Shown: piece by piece, positions 40,718 through 49,962 of the stretch
How positions within the stretch are numbered: position 1 is the first letter of the stretch
Layout: every line of letters starts with the position of its first letter
Assembly: GCA_001931535.1 (NCBI GenBank)
Contig: CP016211.1
Span: forward strand, 12,198,377-12,262,376
Direction: 5' to 3'
DNA from: Minicystis rosea
GTDB taxonomy: Bacteria; Myxococcota_A; Polyangia; Polyangiales; Polyangiaceae
DNA length: 64,000 nucleotides
Translations under genes and position numbers: made by a program
Notes under the pieces: model-generated
Told to the model about the DNA's origin: nothing
The model's database searches: none
The model's input: only the letters and a program-made list of their open reading frames with translations

Positions 40718-42915
40718 CTCGAAGCGATCGTCGTAGAAGCCGCCCGGCCCCTGCGGCTCCGGCGCGGGCTGCGAGATCTCGAATCGATCTTCGTAGAAGG
40801 CCGCCCCCCGCGCCCGCGCGGCGCCGCGGGCTGCTGCGGCGCCATCTCGTGCACGGGCGAAGCGAGCGTGGATTGCCGCCCCTTCGGCGCCGGAGCCTGC
40901 CCATACGGGCTCTGCGGCGGCGGCGTCGGCTGCCCATATCCCTGCTGCGGATACCCTTGCTGCGGATACTGCTGCTGCTGGGGATACCCCTGCTGCGGAT
41001 ACTGCTGCTGTTGCTGCGGATACCCTTGCTGCGCGTACGGCGACTGCTGCTGGAAGCTCGGCGGCGTGACTTGGTAGCTCGGCGGACCGACCTGCTGCGA
41101 TTGCGAGCTCGGCGGGTTGGTCTGGTAGCTCTGCGGGTTGCTTTGGTAGCTCGGCGAGCTGTGCTGATGGCTCGGCGGGTTGGTCTGGTAGCTCGGCGGG
41201 TTGTGCGGGTAGCTCTGCGGATCGCTCGGCTGCGGGGCGTAGCCGGGGGCCTGGCCGTAGGCGTTGGGCGGCGGCGTCTGCCCCGGGGCGACGCCGGTCT
41301 GCATGCGCACGCCGCTCATCTGCTGCACGGGGCCCGCGGCGAAGGTGCGGAGCTGCGCGCCCGCCGGATCGTCGGAGGTGGCGACGACCTCTTTGATGTG
41401 ACGCGGAGCTTCGCCCCCGCCCTTGCGCTGGTGCGCGAGATCGATCTCGACGGGCGGGTTGATCCAACCGTGGTTGCCGTCGAGGACGAGGCGCACGCGC
41501 GGCTGGGAGTAGAGCGCGGGGTGGGCCGGCGTTTGCGCCACGATGCCGGTCTCGCCGGTGTTGAGCTTGACGATGGTGCCGGTCGTGAAGATGCCGAGCG
41601 CGCCGACGAGGAGGCGCAGCACGGTGCGATCGGCCGGATCCGTCGCCTCCTGCTCGAGCTTGGCGATGGCTTCGTCGGCGGACGGCGGCGTCTGCCCCAT
41701 GGCCGGCGTGAGCAGGTCGTTGAAGGAGCGCGCGATGTGGATGATGCGCGCCTGCAGGCTCGGCGCGCGCAGGCCGCGGTACGCCGGGCCGAGGCGGCTC
41801 GCGCGGCGCTGCCAGTGCGCCTCGTACGAGATGACCGTGCGCATCACGCTCGGCTCGTTGATGCGACCGAGCGCCGTGAGGACGACGGCCGTGCCCGCGG
41901 GGGCCTCGAGCTCCTGCTGCTCGCTGAAGCTCGGGATGATGGCGGGGCCGCCCATGCCGACGACGCCGGCGATGCGGGCGCGCGCGCAGTCGTAGAGCAG
42001 CGCAGCCATGGCCACGCGCGCGAGCTGCACGGTGTCGGGCGCGAGCTGGCGCGTCATCGCCAGCGCGAGGATCGCGGTGTTGACCGCGCGGCCGGCCTCG
42101 TCGTGGTTCTGGTTGCGGGCCGCGGTGACGCCGAGGAAGGCCGGCGTCTCGCCCATCGACAGATCCACGAGCCGCTGCGCCACGCGCTTCACGCGCTGCG
42201 GGAGATCGTACTTGCCGCGCCGGAGATCCTCGAAGAACCGCCGCATGATGACGACGGCCGACGCGTACATGCGCGACACCTGGACGCTGGGATCGACCCG
42301 CTCCGAGGCGACGTTCTCGCGGAGGAGCGCCGAGGCCGCGAGCCCGCGGAGGCGGATGTTCGGCGACGGCCGCTCGATCTTGGGCGGCTTCGGCTTGCGC
42401 AGCGCGTCCGCGAGCACGGAGGCGAACGCGTAGAAGTCGTTGGGCTGCACCTCGCGGCGGATGCCGATCTCGGCGGCGCCGACCTTGTTCAAGATCTCGC
42501 CGAGCTCGAGCGCGCCCTCGTACACGCCGCGGTTCGCGCGGAGGAGCTGCCCGCCGACGAACACCGAGCCGTGCGCGAAGAGGATGGAGACGTTGTGATC
42601 GGTGCGCTGGCCGTACTCGGCGACGAGGCGGACCGTGTCCTCGACCTGGCGGATCATCGCCTGGTTGTCGAGCGAGTGCAGCGTGGAGAGCTTGACCAGG
42701 CGGAAGAGGCCGACGACGACGTTGGCCGCGAGCTCGCGAGCATGAACCTTGCGGACGTTCTCGCCCTGGTTCTTGCTCATCACGTCGATGCCGGCGCCGG
42801 CTACCGCCGCGCCCGGCCGAGGCGGCGCGACCGACGAGGTCGACGTCCGGCCCGGCGCGCCGCCTTCGCCCATGCCGGCAGAGGGACCGGGATAGTTCGG
42901 GTTGCGCTGCGTCAC
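40504..42915 (-). CDS. Degenerate HD-GYP protein (5' part of a split gene)
   Basis: The open frame is 803 residues from a GTG at 42915 that overlaps the upstream kinase stop. Residues of about 40-520 follow the HD-GYP layout (AGRAVNTAILALAMTRQL, MAALLYDCARARIAG, YEAHWQRRASRLGPAYRGL, QARIIHIARSFNDLLTP, GIFTTGTIVKLNTGETGIV). The metal HD is replaced by YD, and GYP is not kept, so c-di-GMP hydrolysis is unlikely. A Gln/Pro/Tyr/Ser-rich region with PSYQ and QQGYPQQ repeats follows. Past about 40804 the frame turns into Arg/Ser-rich non-coding-like sequence, while the coding signal continues in the next frame. Confidence 0.8.
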   Translation of the reverse strand: MTQRNPNYPGPSAGMGEGGAPGRTSTSSVAPPRPGAAVAGAGIDVMSKNQGENVRKVHARELAANVVVGLFRLVKLSTLHSLDNQAMIRQVEDTVRLVAEYGQRTDHNVSILFAHGSVFVGGQLLRANRGVYEGALELGEILNKVGAAEIGIRREVQPNDFYAFASVLADALRKPKPPKIERPSPNIRLRGLAASALLRENVASERVDPSVQVSRMYASAVVIMRRFFEDLRRGKYDLPQRVKRVAQRLVDLSMGETPAFLGVTAARNQNHDEAGRAVNTAILALAMTRQLAPDTVQLARVAMAALLYDCARARIAGVVGMGGPAIIPSFSEQQELEAPAGTAVVLTALGRINEPSVMRTVISYEAHWQRRASRLGPAYRGLRAPSLQARIIHIARSFNDLLTPAMGQTPPSADEAIAKLEQEATDPADRTVLRLLVGALGIFTTGTIVKLNTGETGIVAQTPAHPALYSQPRVRLVLDGNHGWINPPVEIDLAHQRKGGGEAPRHIKEVVATSDDPAGAQLRTFAAGPVQQMSGVRMQTGVAPGQTPPPNAYGQAPGYAPQPSDPQSYPHNPPSYQTNPPSHQHSSPSYQSNPQSYQTNPPSSQSQQVGPPSYQVTPPSFQQQSPYAQQGYPQQQQQYPQQGYPQQQQYPQQGYPQQGYGQPTPPPQSPYGQAPAPKGRQSTLASPVHEMAPQQPAAPRGRGGRPSTKIDSRSRSPRRSRRGRAASTTIASRCPRTKPGKQRRPAGPHRKSSRSRPRRSPKKRGRKNRLPRSRRRRRRNPRSSRGARPRPKASCRRRPSSIS
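40804..40809 (-). other. Run of six G at the apparent frameshift
   Basis: On the minus strand six G in a row sit where the coding signal moves from one frame to the next. One extra G, or a -1 ribosomal slip, would join PRGRGG to AAFYEDRFEIS and make one protein of about 1630 residues. This may be a sequencing error, a real mutation, or slippage. Confidence 0.6.
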
Positions 42916-45734
42916 TGGACGTCTCCGCTCTCCGTCAGGCGCTTGCCCATGCGGGCTGCGATCGCTTCCGCCGATGCCGTGGCCTTGTCACGGAGGCCCT
43001 GGCTGTTCCACGGCCGTCGCTTGCCGGCCGCGATCACCGCCTGGAGCGCCTCCATCGAGCGCGTCTCCCGGCCGAGGAACTCGGCGGCGAGGACGCGCGT
43101 CTGCTCGATCGACTCCTCCGTCGAGAACACGCCGTGCTTGCCGAGCATCTCGATGCAGATGGCCTCGGCGCGCACGGGGTGGAGCTGGTAGAGCGCGTGC
43201 AGCATCTCCCGCCGCTCGTCGAGGCCGAGCTTGTGGAAGCCCGCCTCCTGCATGCGCCGCACGAGCAGCGGGCCCGCCGGCTTGCACTGGTGGTAGGCGA
43301 GGGCGCGGAGCGCGGCCACGCGCAGCTCGGGCTGCGGGCTCTCCGCGAGCTGGCCGAGCTCGTCCTTGAGGTGCTCGGGCGACGCCGAGAGCAGCGCGAT
43401 GGCCTCGCAGCGCAGGTTCGGGTTGGCGCAGCCGGTGAGCTTGCGCAGCGCCTCGATCGCGCTCGGCTTCCGCACCGATTGGAGGATGCGCATGATGGGC
43501 CGCGCGTTCTCCAGATCGAGCGTCATGATGCGATCGACCACCTCGGCCTCGCGCCCGGGGAGCGATCGCTCGAGGTACGCGAAGAACGTCCTCTTCAGCC
43601 CCTCGTGCGGGATGCTGGGCACGAGGTCGAAGATCGTCTCCAGGTACGTCGGCCCGAAGGCGTTGACCACGGGGATGATCTCGTGCGCGAGCTGATCGAG
43701 ATCGATCGGCGCGAACGGCTCCGCCTGCACGCCGGGGGGCGGCGTGCGCAGCGCCTCGCGCACCAGCATGCGCAGCGTCTCCGGCGAGAACATGCCGCGC
43801 GCCAGCTCGGCCTTGAGCACGGGCGCGTCGGCCTTCGACGCGTAGGCCTCGATCGAGCGGGCGATGGCGTCGAACGTGGAGAAGGCCAGATCGAAGCGCC
43901 GCTGGAGGATGAAGTCGCGTGTGGAGCTGTCGAGCGGATCGGTGACGAGCGTGAGATCGCGGTAGCGCTTGGCGTTCTGGAAGGCGTCGGTGATGACGTC
44001 GATGAAGCGCTCGCTCCACCGCTCGGCCGACATGCCGAGCTGGTTGCTGAGGGCCTTCTTCGTCACCGGATCGAGCGCCAGCACGCTCGCCGCCTGCCGC
44101 GCCGCGCGGAGCGCCGCTTGATCGGTCTCGATGACCATGGCCGCGGCCTCGGCGCGGTTCGCCTTCTCCTCGGTGGCGGCGCGCTGCGCCATCTCCTCCA
44201 TGTCGTCGGCCTCGGCCCAGAAGGCCTCGCGATCGGCCGCGTCGCCTTCGGCGAACACGTTGATCGCGTCGTAGCGCACGTGCTCGAGCCGCTTCTCCCA
44301 GAGGGCTGCGGCCAGGTCGTCCTCGGGCGCGAGATCGACGGCGGGGTCGAGGATCAGAACCTCGCAGAGCGAGCGCAGCTCGTCCTCGCTGAAGCCGGTC
44401 GAGATGTGGAGCTTGCGGATGCCGGCGGCGAAGAGGTTGTACGGGACGATGTCGAGCGGCGCGGCCGGCTCCCAGATCGTCTGCCCGCGATAGACGAAGG
44501 CGTACGGCGAGAGACTCCACCACACGGCGTTGGGATCGGCGCGGAGCGCTTCGATGATCTTGCCGAAGGTCGCGCGGAGCTTGCCGTCCGTCTCCGGATG
44601 GGCCCAGCCGTAATGGCGGATCGTCGGGAGGAGGCGCTCCCAGGTGCGGAAGACGTCGACGAGGTTCTTGACGCCTTGATCGTCGGCGTCGACGTCTTCG
44701 AGCGTTTCTTCCTTTTGCTCCTCGACGATGGGCTTCGCGGCCGCGGTCGCGCTCTGCTCGGCCTTGCGCGCCTTCTCCTCGAGGATCTTGCGCGCCGCGG
44801 ATTGCCCCTGATCGCCGGGCTTTCGCGCCGGCCCGTTGCCGAGCTTCTCCATCAAGCGGAGACACTCGTCGCGCATGGCCTCGGCGTTTTCGAAGCGGTT
44901 GCGCTTGTCCCACGCGAGGGCCTTGTCGATGAGGGAGATCACCTCGACCGGCAGATCGGGCGCCACGCGCGCGACGGAGGGCGCGGGCGTCGTGGCCGCG
45001 AGGATGAAGGCCTCGTTGTCGGAGCGGCCTTGATGGAGGCGCTGCCCGCTCAACATCGCGTAGAGCGTGGCTCCGATCGAGAAGATGTCGGCCCGCCCGT
45101 CGACGCCGCCGGGGAGGCCTTGGGCCTGCTCGGGCGCCATGAACGACGGCGTGCCGAGCGCGGTGCCGGCGCGCGTCGCCTCGGCGCCGGCCTCGCGCAT
45201 GCGGGCCACGCCGAAGTCGAGCAGCTTGACGACGTTCTCCTTGGTGATGAAGACGTTCGCCGGCTTCAGATCACGATGGACGATGCCCTGCGCGTGGAAG
45301 CCCGCGAGCACGTCGAGCAGCTCGGCCGCGATCCACAAGCCCTCGTCGATGGGGACCTTGCGGTTCTTGCGCTTCCAGAGCTGCTGCGCGGTCTCGCCTT
45401 CGAGCAGCTCCATGACGAGGAACGGCTCGCCTGCCTCGGTGATCCCGTCGTCCTCGATCGCCACGCGGCCGCGGTGATCGACCTTGTTCGCCACGTAGCC
45501 TTCGCGCAGGAAGCGCTCCGTGATGGCCTGATCGCGGGCGAACTCGGTGTGCAGGATCTTGAGGGCTTTGCGCGCGCCGTTCCGGTGGGTGCACGCGTAG
45601 ACCGACGCCATGCCGCCGACGCCGAGCAGCGCGTCGAGGCGGAACTTGTTGTTGACGGTGAGGCCGACCCGGGCGCGGGCTCGCGCTTTCTCGTCGCCAC
45701 CGCCCAGGACCTCGGATTCTGCAGCTTCAGCCAT
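42912..45734 (-). CDS. Ser/Thr protein kinase with long helical (HEAT-like) C-terminal region
   Basis: 940 residues. The kinase domain covers about 30-300: glycine loop LGVGGMASVY, Lys in ALKILH, HRDLKPANVF, LLDFGVAR and FMAPEQAQ. No membrane segment follows, so it appears cytoplasmic. Residues of about 350-940 are helical, with HEAT-like parts near the end (KPSAIEALRKLTGCANPNLR, ELRVAALRALAYHQ, VIAAGKRRPWNSQGLRDK). Its stop overlaps the start of the degenerate HD-GYP gene (GTGA), so kinase, HD-GYP-like and J-domain proteins form an operon and may form one signalling complex. Confidence 0.92.
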   Translation of the reverse strand: MAEAAESEVLGGGDEKARARARVGLTVNNKFRLDALLGVGGMASVYACTHRNGARKALKILHTEFARDQAITERFLREGYVANKVDHRGRVAIEDDGITEAGEPFLVMELLEGETAQQLWKRKNRKVPIDEGLWIAAELLDVLAGFHAQGIVHRDLKPANVFITKENVVKLLDFGVARMREAGAEATRAGTALGTPSFMAPEQAQGLPGGVDGRADIFSIGATLYAMLSGQRLHQGRSDNEAFILAATTPAPSVARVAPDLPVEVISLIDKALAWDKRNRFENAEAMRDECLRLMEKLGNGPARKPGDQGQSAARKILEEKARKAEQSATAAAKPIVEEQKEETLEDVDADDQGVKNLVDVFRTWERLLPTIRHYGWAHPETDGKLRATFGKIIEALRADPNAVWWSLSPYAFVYRGQTIWEPAAPLDIVPYNLFAAGIRKLHISTGFSEDELRSLCEVLILDPAVDLAPEDDLAAALWEKRLEHVRYDAINVFAEGDAADREAFWAEADDMEEMAQRAATEEKANRAEAAAMVIETDQAALRAARQAASVLALDPVTKKALSNQLGMSAERWSERFIDVITDAFQNAKRYRDLTLVTDPLDSSTRDFILQRRFDLAFSTFDAIARSIEAYASKADAPVLKAELARGMFSPETLRMLVREALRTPPPGVQAEPFAPIDLDQLAHEIIPVVNAFGPTYLETIFDLVPSIPHEGLKRTFFAYLERSLPGREAEVVDRIMTLDLENARPIMRILQSVRKPSAIEALRKLTGCANPNLRCEAIALLSASPEHLKDELGQLAESPQPELRVAALRALAYHQCKPAGPLLVRRMQEAGFHKLGLDERREMLHALYQLHPVRAEAICIEMLGKHGVFSTEESIEQTRVLAAEFLGRETRSMEALQAVIAAGKRRPWNSQGLRDKATASAEAIAARMGKRLTESGDVQ

Positions 45735-45952
45735 GGCTCGGGAGGGGTGTGGAGCGGAAACCGTAGCACCGTCGAAGGTTTCTTGGTGGGCTTTCGCGCT
45801 CTCCGCCGGGCCTGTGACGCGCCGGTGACGCCCAGTGACCCAGACGGGTCGCTCGTGGTAGCACCGTCGCCCGTGCGGCGAGGAAAAGGGCGATCCACGA
45901 GCATGTGCTTCCGTCCCGCGGCGGGGCTCGATACTATGAGGAGCGGGTCCAC

Positions 45953-46807
45953 GTGAGGATCGCGCGCGTCCTCCGCGAAGACCCGGAAGAAGCCTCCGCG
46001 CATCCGCTCCTCGCGCTCGAGCGCGACGGGGCGCTCTACGACGTGGGTGAGTTGGATCGCGTCTTCGGCACCCCGTACGATCCCGATCTCTTCCCCGGCG
46101 CCACCGATTTCCACACGCGCGTCATCGCGCTCGGCGGCGCCGGTCTCGCGGTCCTCGACGAGCGTCTCCGCGCGGGCGAGCGCCCCACCGAAGCGCGCCT
46201 CCTCCCCGGCACCTTCGTGTGGCTCCCGCCGTGCGACACCGAGCGCGCGCTCCACGTGCAGCTCGCCTCGGATCCGCGCCCGACCTACCGCATCGGCAAC
46301 GCGCGCGGCCTGCTCGGCAACGAGGCGCCCGTCGTCTTCCCCGAGGACGAAGCGCACCCCGGCTACGAGCTCTGCGTGGCCGCCGTGCTGCGCGAAGATC
46401 TGCGCGCCGCCTCCCTCGCGGAGGCCGAGCAAGCCATCCTCGGCTACGCGATCCTCAACGCCTGGTGCGGCCTCGACGACGCCGCGCGCGCGCCCGCGGC
46501 CTCGCGCCGCGTCGCGTCGCAGCTCGGCCCGGTGCTCGTGAGCGCCGACGAGATCGGCGATCTCTCCCGCCTGCGCGCGCAGGTCCGCGTGGACGGCCAG
46601 GTGCGGGCCAGCACCGGCGTCGGCGGATCCATCACGCCGGCCCAGGCCATCGCTTGGCTGAGCCGCTGGATCGATCTGCGCAGCGGCGACGTCGTGGGCC
46701 TCGGCTGCATCGAAGGCGGCGACGGCGCGGCGCCCGCCGGCGCGTCGATCGAGCTGCTCGTCGAGCGCCTCGGCAAGCTCACGGGGCGCCCCGTGTGCCC
46801 TGCGTGA
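45953..46807 (+). CDS. Fumarylacetoacetate hydrolase-like protein
   Basis: 284 residues from a GTG at 45953 (GAGGAG upstream). The C-terminal half follows the FAH fold pattern: VVFPEDEAHPGYELCVAAVL, ILNAWCGLDDAAR, and near the end GSITPAQAIAWLSRWIDL and SGDVVGLGC. The paired Glu that bind metal in active FAH enzymes are only partly kept (one Glu in YELCV), so activity is uncertain. It is convergent with the YbjN-like gene and divergent from the kinase operon. The 218-bp upstream region shows no clear promoter. Confidence 0.75.
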   Translation: MRIARVLREDPEEASAHPLLALERDGALYDVGELDRVFGTPYDPDLFPGATDFHTRVIALGGAGLAVLDERLRAGERPTEARLLPGTFVWLPPCDTERALHVQLASDPRPTYRIGNARGLLGNEAPVVFPEDEAHPGYELCVAAVLREDLRAASLAEAEQAILGYAILNAWCGLDDAARAPAASRRVASQLGPVLVSADEIGDLSRLRAQVRVDGQVRASTGVGGSITPAQAIAWLSRWIDLRSGDVVGLGCIEGGDGAAPAGASIELLVERLGKLTGRPVCPA

Positions 46808-46854
46808 TCGAGGCCGGATCGTCCGGCCCCATCGTGATCGCAGGCCTCGATCAC
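46804..46854. terminator. Bidirectional terminator hairpin
   Basis: GTGATCGAGGCC (46804-46815) and GGCCTCGATCAC (46843-46854) pair perfectly over 12 bp; a smaller CCGGA/TCCGG hairpin lies in the loop. The stem includes the FAH-like stop codon and ends 8 bp before the YbjN-like stop. Confidence 0.6.
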
Positions 46855-46861
46855 GGGCGCA

Positions 46862-47260
46862 TCACAACCCGCGCATGCTCAAGCCGTGGACCTCGTCGTG
46901 GTACTTCTTCGTGTAGAACGCGAGCACGTCGAGCGCGTCGCGCACCTCGCTCGGATCGAGATCCGAGATCGGGTACTCGACGCTGAGCACCACGTCGCCG
47001 TCCTCGTCGACCGAGAACTTCGCCAGGTTCATCTCGCGGTTCATCGAGAGCAGCCGGTCCGCCATCACGTCGCCGGACTCGTCGTCGGGCAGCTTGGCGA
47101 AGGGGATCACCGCGAAGGTCACGTAGCCCGGCTCCTCGTGCACGAAGAGCGGGAAGATCCGATCCCCGCTGCGAAAGCGGCTCCGCATCGTCGCGGACGA
47201 GAGCTCGTCCACCGGCCATCCGTCGTCACGCAGGCAGGTCCGCACCTCGTCGAAGGTCAT
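46862..47260 (-). CDS. YbjN-like domain protein
   Basis: 132 residues from the ATG at 47260. The pattern of a single alpha/beta domain is clear: FRSGDRIFPLFVHEEPGYVTF, a helix LLSMNREMNLAKFSVDEDGDV, and VLSVEYPISDLDPSEVRDAL. This resembles YbjN/DUF1790-type proteins with a chaperone-like fold similar to type III secretion chaperones. The function is unknown. Stand-alone gene; its upstream region (47261-47533) is shared with the TRAP binding-protein gene and shows no confident promoter. Confidence 0.75.
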   Translation of the reverse strand: MTFDEVRTCLRDDGWPVDELSSATMRSRFRSGDRIFPLFVHEEPGYVTFAVIPFAKLPDDESGDVMADRLLSMNREMNLAKFSVDEDGDVVLSVEYPISDLDPSEVRDALDVLAFYTKKYHDEVHGLSMRGL

Positions 47261-47533
47261 CGTCGGGCAGCTTATCTCACGCGGGCGCGCGCCGCTCCTT
47301 TGGCGCAGTGCGTGAAACGCAGCAGGTGAATAGGCCCCGCGTCGGTGCCGTCCACCCCGGCGTCATCCTTCGGCCGACGCTGTAGCGGTGGCTCAGCCTC
47401 TACCCGCGCCGTGCTGACTTCGGTATACCGGCATCCGGCCCGGAGCCTCGAAGCTCTCGTCCGCGAGGGCCAGATCCAATGCGTGGCCGCCGCGGCGGCG
47501 GCCCTAATCGTGCGAGCAAAACGGAGGCATTCG

Positions 47534-48547
47534 ATGATGTTGCGCAGAACGGCGATGAAGCTCCTCGGGGCGGCCGCGTTTACGGTTGCGACGGGCGTCG
47601 GGATGGGCGCCGCGAGCGAGGCCCGCGCGGCCGAGGTCATCAAGATCGGTACGCTCGCCCCCGGGTCGAGCCCGTGGGGCCAGGTTTTCAAGGTCTGGGC
47701 CGACGCCGTCAGCAAGAAGAGCGAGGGCAAGCTCGAGCTCCAGTTCTTCTACAACGGCCAGCAGGGCGACGAAGGCGCCATGGTCGGCAAGATGAAGGCC
47801 GGTCAGCTCGACGGCGCCGCGGTCACCGCGGTCGGCCTCGGCAAGATCTACAAGCCCATCCTCGCGCTGCAGATGCCGGGCCTCTTCACGAGCTGGGCGA
47901 AGCTCGACGCCGCGCGCGACGCGATGAAGGGCGAGTTCGAGAAGGGCGCGAAGGACGCGGGCTTCTCCATCCTCGGCTGGGGCGACGTCGGCGCCGTGCA
48001 CCTCATGTCGAAGGGCTTCCAGGTGAAGAGCCCGGACGACATCAAGGGCAAGAAGCCGTACATGTGGCGCGACGACGACGTGCAGCCCGTCCTCTTCCAA
48101 GTGATCGGCGGCGTCACGCCCGTGCCGCTCGGTGTCCCCGAGGTGCTCCCGAACCTCAACACCGGCGCCATCAACCTCATCAACTCGCCCTCGCTCGCCG
48201 CCGAGCAGCTCCAGTGGGCGTCCAAGCTCGACACCATCAACGAGGACGTCTCGGCGCTCGCCGTCGGCGCGCTCGTGATGTCGAGCAAGAAGGTCGACTC
48301 GCTCCCGGAGGATCTCCGCAACATCCTCATGGAGACTGGCAAGATCGCGTCGAACGCGCTCACGAAGCGCATCCGCGCCGAGGACGACGCCGCCTTCAAC
48401 CGCATGAAGGGCAAGATGACGGTGGTCACGCTCTCCGCCGACGAGAAGACTCGCTGGGAGGGCATCTTCAAGCAGGTCCGCCAGCGTCTCGCGCAGGGGA
48501 CCTTCCCGGCGGACGTGGTGAGCCGTCTCGAAGCGCTCGCGAAGTAG
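47534..48547 (+). CDS. TRAP-transporter-type substrate-binding protein (DctP family)
   Basis: 337 residues from the ATG at 47534, with GGAGG 6 nt upstream. A signal peptide is followed by AEVIKIGTLAPGSSPWGQ, the family start. GMVGKMKAGQLDGAAVT-like, MPGLFTSWAKLDAARDAM, and VPLGVPEVLPNLNTGAINLI segments follow; the last lies where substrate is bound by the family's Arg/Asn residues. The position of the common Arg in this family is not obvious. DctQ and DctM membrane genes are absent from the window, so its partner is unknown. A terminator-like hairpin lies at 48594-48623. Confidence 0.88.
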   Translation: MMLRRTAMKLLGAAAFTVATGVGMGAASEARAAEVIKIGTLAPGSSPWGQVFKVWADAVSKKSEGKLELQFFYNGQQGDEGAMVGKMKAGQLDGAAVTAVGLGKIYKPILALQMPGLFTSWAKLDAARDAMKGEFEKGAKDAGFSILGWGDVGAVHLMSKGFQVKSPDDIKGKKPYMWRDDDVQPVLFQVIGGVTPVPLGVPEVLPNLNTGAINLINSPSLAAEQLQWASKLDTINEDVSALAVGALVMSSKKVDSLPEDLRNILMETGKIASNALTKRIRAEDDAAFNRMKGKMTVVTLSADEKTRWEGIFKQVRQRLAQGTFPADVVSRLEALAK

Positions 48548-48593
48548 CGCTTTTTGCGACAGCGACCGAGCGAGCGCGCTCGGCTCCATGAAC

Positions 48594-48623
48594 GAGGCAC
48601 CGGGGTGGAAGCCTGGGTGCCTC
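48594..48623 (+). terminator. Terminator hairpin after the DctP-like gene
   Basis: GAGGCACC (48594-48601) and GGTGCCTC (48616-48623) form an 8-bp stem with a 14-nt loop, followed by GTCTCATTT. It ends 35 bp before the metK promoter. Confidence 0.5.
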
Positions 48624-48658
48624 GTCTCATTTCGCGCCCCGGACGGTGCTTCCGCGCG

Positions 48659-48687
48659 TTGACGGTCGCCCAGGCACGGCGTATGGC
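48659..48687 (+). promoter_or_regulatory. Sigma-70 promoter of metK
   Basis: TTGACG (48659-48664) and TATGGC (48682-48687) are exactly 17 bp apart. Transcription would start near 48694, leaving a leader of about 20 nt that is too short for a SAM riboswitch. Confidence 0.7.
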
Positions 48688-48713
48688 TACCGCCTTCCGT
48701 CCGAAGGAGCGTC

Positions 48714-49955
48714 ATGCGCCGCTATCAGTTCACGTCCGAGTCCGTCACCGAAGGCCACCCCGACAAGATCTGCGATCAGATCTCCGACGCCATCCTCGAT
48801 GGCATCCTCGCCAAGGATCCGAAGGCGCGCGTCGCTTGCGAGACGATGGTGAAGACGGGCATGGCCGTCGTCGCCGGCGAGATCACCACGGACGCGTGGG
48901 TCGACATGCCGGTCGTGGTGCGCCAGACCATCAAGGACATCGGTTACACCGACTCGGCGATGGGCTTCGACTGGGAGACCTGCGCGGTCCTCACGGCCAT
49001 CGAGAAGCAGTCGCCGGACATCTCGCAGGGCGTGACCGAAGGCCAGGGCCTGCACAAGGAGCAGGGCGCCGGCGATCAGGGCCTCATGTTCGGCTACGCG
49101 ACGGACGAGACGCCCGACCTCATGCCCGCGCCCATCGCCTACGCGCACAAGATGGCGAAGAAGCTCGCCGAGGTGCGCAAGTCGAAGAAGGTCGACTGGC
49201 TCCGCCCCGACGGCAAGACCCAGGTCACCATGGAGTACGAGAACGACGTGCCGGTGCGCGCGTCCGCGATCGTCCTCTCCACGCAGCACGGGCCGGACGT
49301 GAAGCACAAGCAGATCGTCGAGGCCATCCGCAGCCTGGTGATCGAGAAGGTCATCCCGGCCAAGCTCATCGACAAGGCCACCAAGATCTACGTGAACCCC
49401 ACCGGCCGCTTCGTCATCGGCGGCCCGTACGGCGACGCCGGCCTCACCGGCCGCAAGATCATCGTCGACACCTACGGCGGCATGGGCCGCCACGGCGGCG
49501 GCGCCTTCAGCGGCAAGGATCCGTCGAAGGTCGATCGCTCGGCCTGCTACTACGCCCGCTACGTCGCGAAGAACGTGGTCGCGTCCGGCGTGGCCAAGCG
49601 CTGCGAGGTGCAGATCGCCTACGCCATCGGCGTCGCGCAGCCCGTCGGCGTGCACGTGAACACCTTCGGCACGGGCAAGGTCGACGAGGAGAAGCTCGAG
49701 AAATACATCATGTCGAACTTCGACATGCGCCCCAAGGCGATCATCGAGCAGCTCGATCTGCTCAAGCCGGTCTACAAGAAGACCGCCGCCTACGGTCACT
49801 TCGGCCGCGACGAGTTCACCTGGGAGAAGACGGAGCGCGCGGCGAAGATCGCGGACGATCTCCTCGGCAAGCCCTCCGCCGTCTCCGCGACCAACGGTGC
49901 TGCCAAGGCGTCCAAGAAGGGCCGTGGCAAGAAGGACGCGGGCGCCGAGGCGTGA
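48714..49955 (+). CDS. metK: S-adenosylmethionine synthetase
   Basis: 413 residues from the ATG at 48714 (AAGGAG upstream). It makes SAM from methionine and ATP. Family motifs are all present: TSESVTEGHPDKICDQISDA at the start, GAGDQGLMFGYATDET, RPDGKTQVTMEY, GPYGDAGLTGRKIIVDTYGG, GGGAFSGKDPSKVDRSACY and GHFGRDEFTWEKTE. After the normal end there is a Lys/Ala-rich tail of about 25 residues (AAKASKKGRGKK), not part of the enzyme fold. The gene has its own promoter and a terminator-like hairpin at 49963-49988. Confidence 0.97.
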   Translation: MRRYQFTSESVTEGHPDKICDQISDAILDGILAKDPKARVACETMVKTGMAVVAGEITTDAWVDMPVVVRQTIKDIGYTDSAMGFDWETCAVLTAIEKQSPDISQGVTEGQGLHKEQGAGDQGLMFGYATDETPDLMPAPIAYAHKMAKKLAEVRKSKKVDWLRPDGKTQVTMEYENDVPVRASAIVLSTQHGPDVKHKQIVEAIRSLVIEKVIPAKLIDKATKIYVNPTGRFVIGGPYGDAGLTGRKIIVDTYGGMGRHGGGAFSGKDPSKVDRSACYYARYVAKNVVASGVAKRCEVQIAYAIGVAQPVGVHVNTFGTGKVDEEKLEKYIMSNFDMRPKAIIEQLDLLKPVYKKTAAYGHFGRDEFTWEKTERAAKIADDLLGKPSAVSATNGAAKASKKGRGKKDAGAEA

Positions 49956-49962
49956 TCACGAA

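Noticed and set aside
38921..41077. Long plus-strand frame with LRLGRAILRLLL-type repeats
   Set aside because: It is the antisense reading of the PQYGAP repeat region.
48548..48713. Possible SAM riboswitch upstream of metK
   Set aside because: The promoter at 48659-48687 leaves only about 20 nt of leader; the stem upstream is better read as the terminator of the preceding gene.
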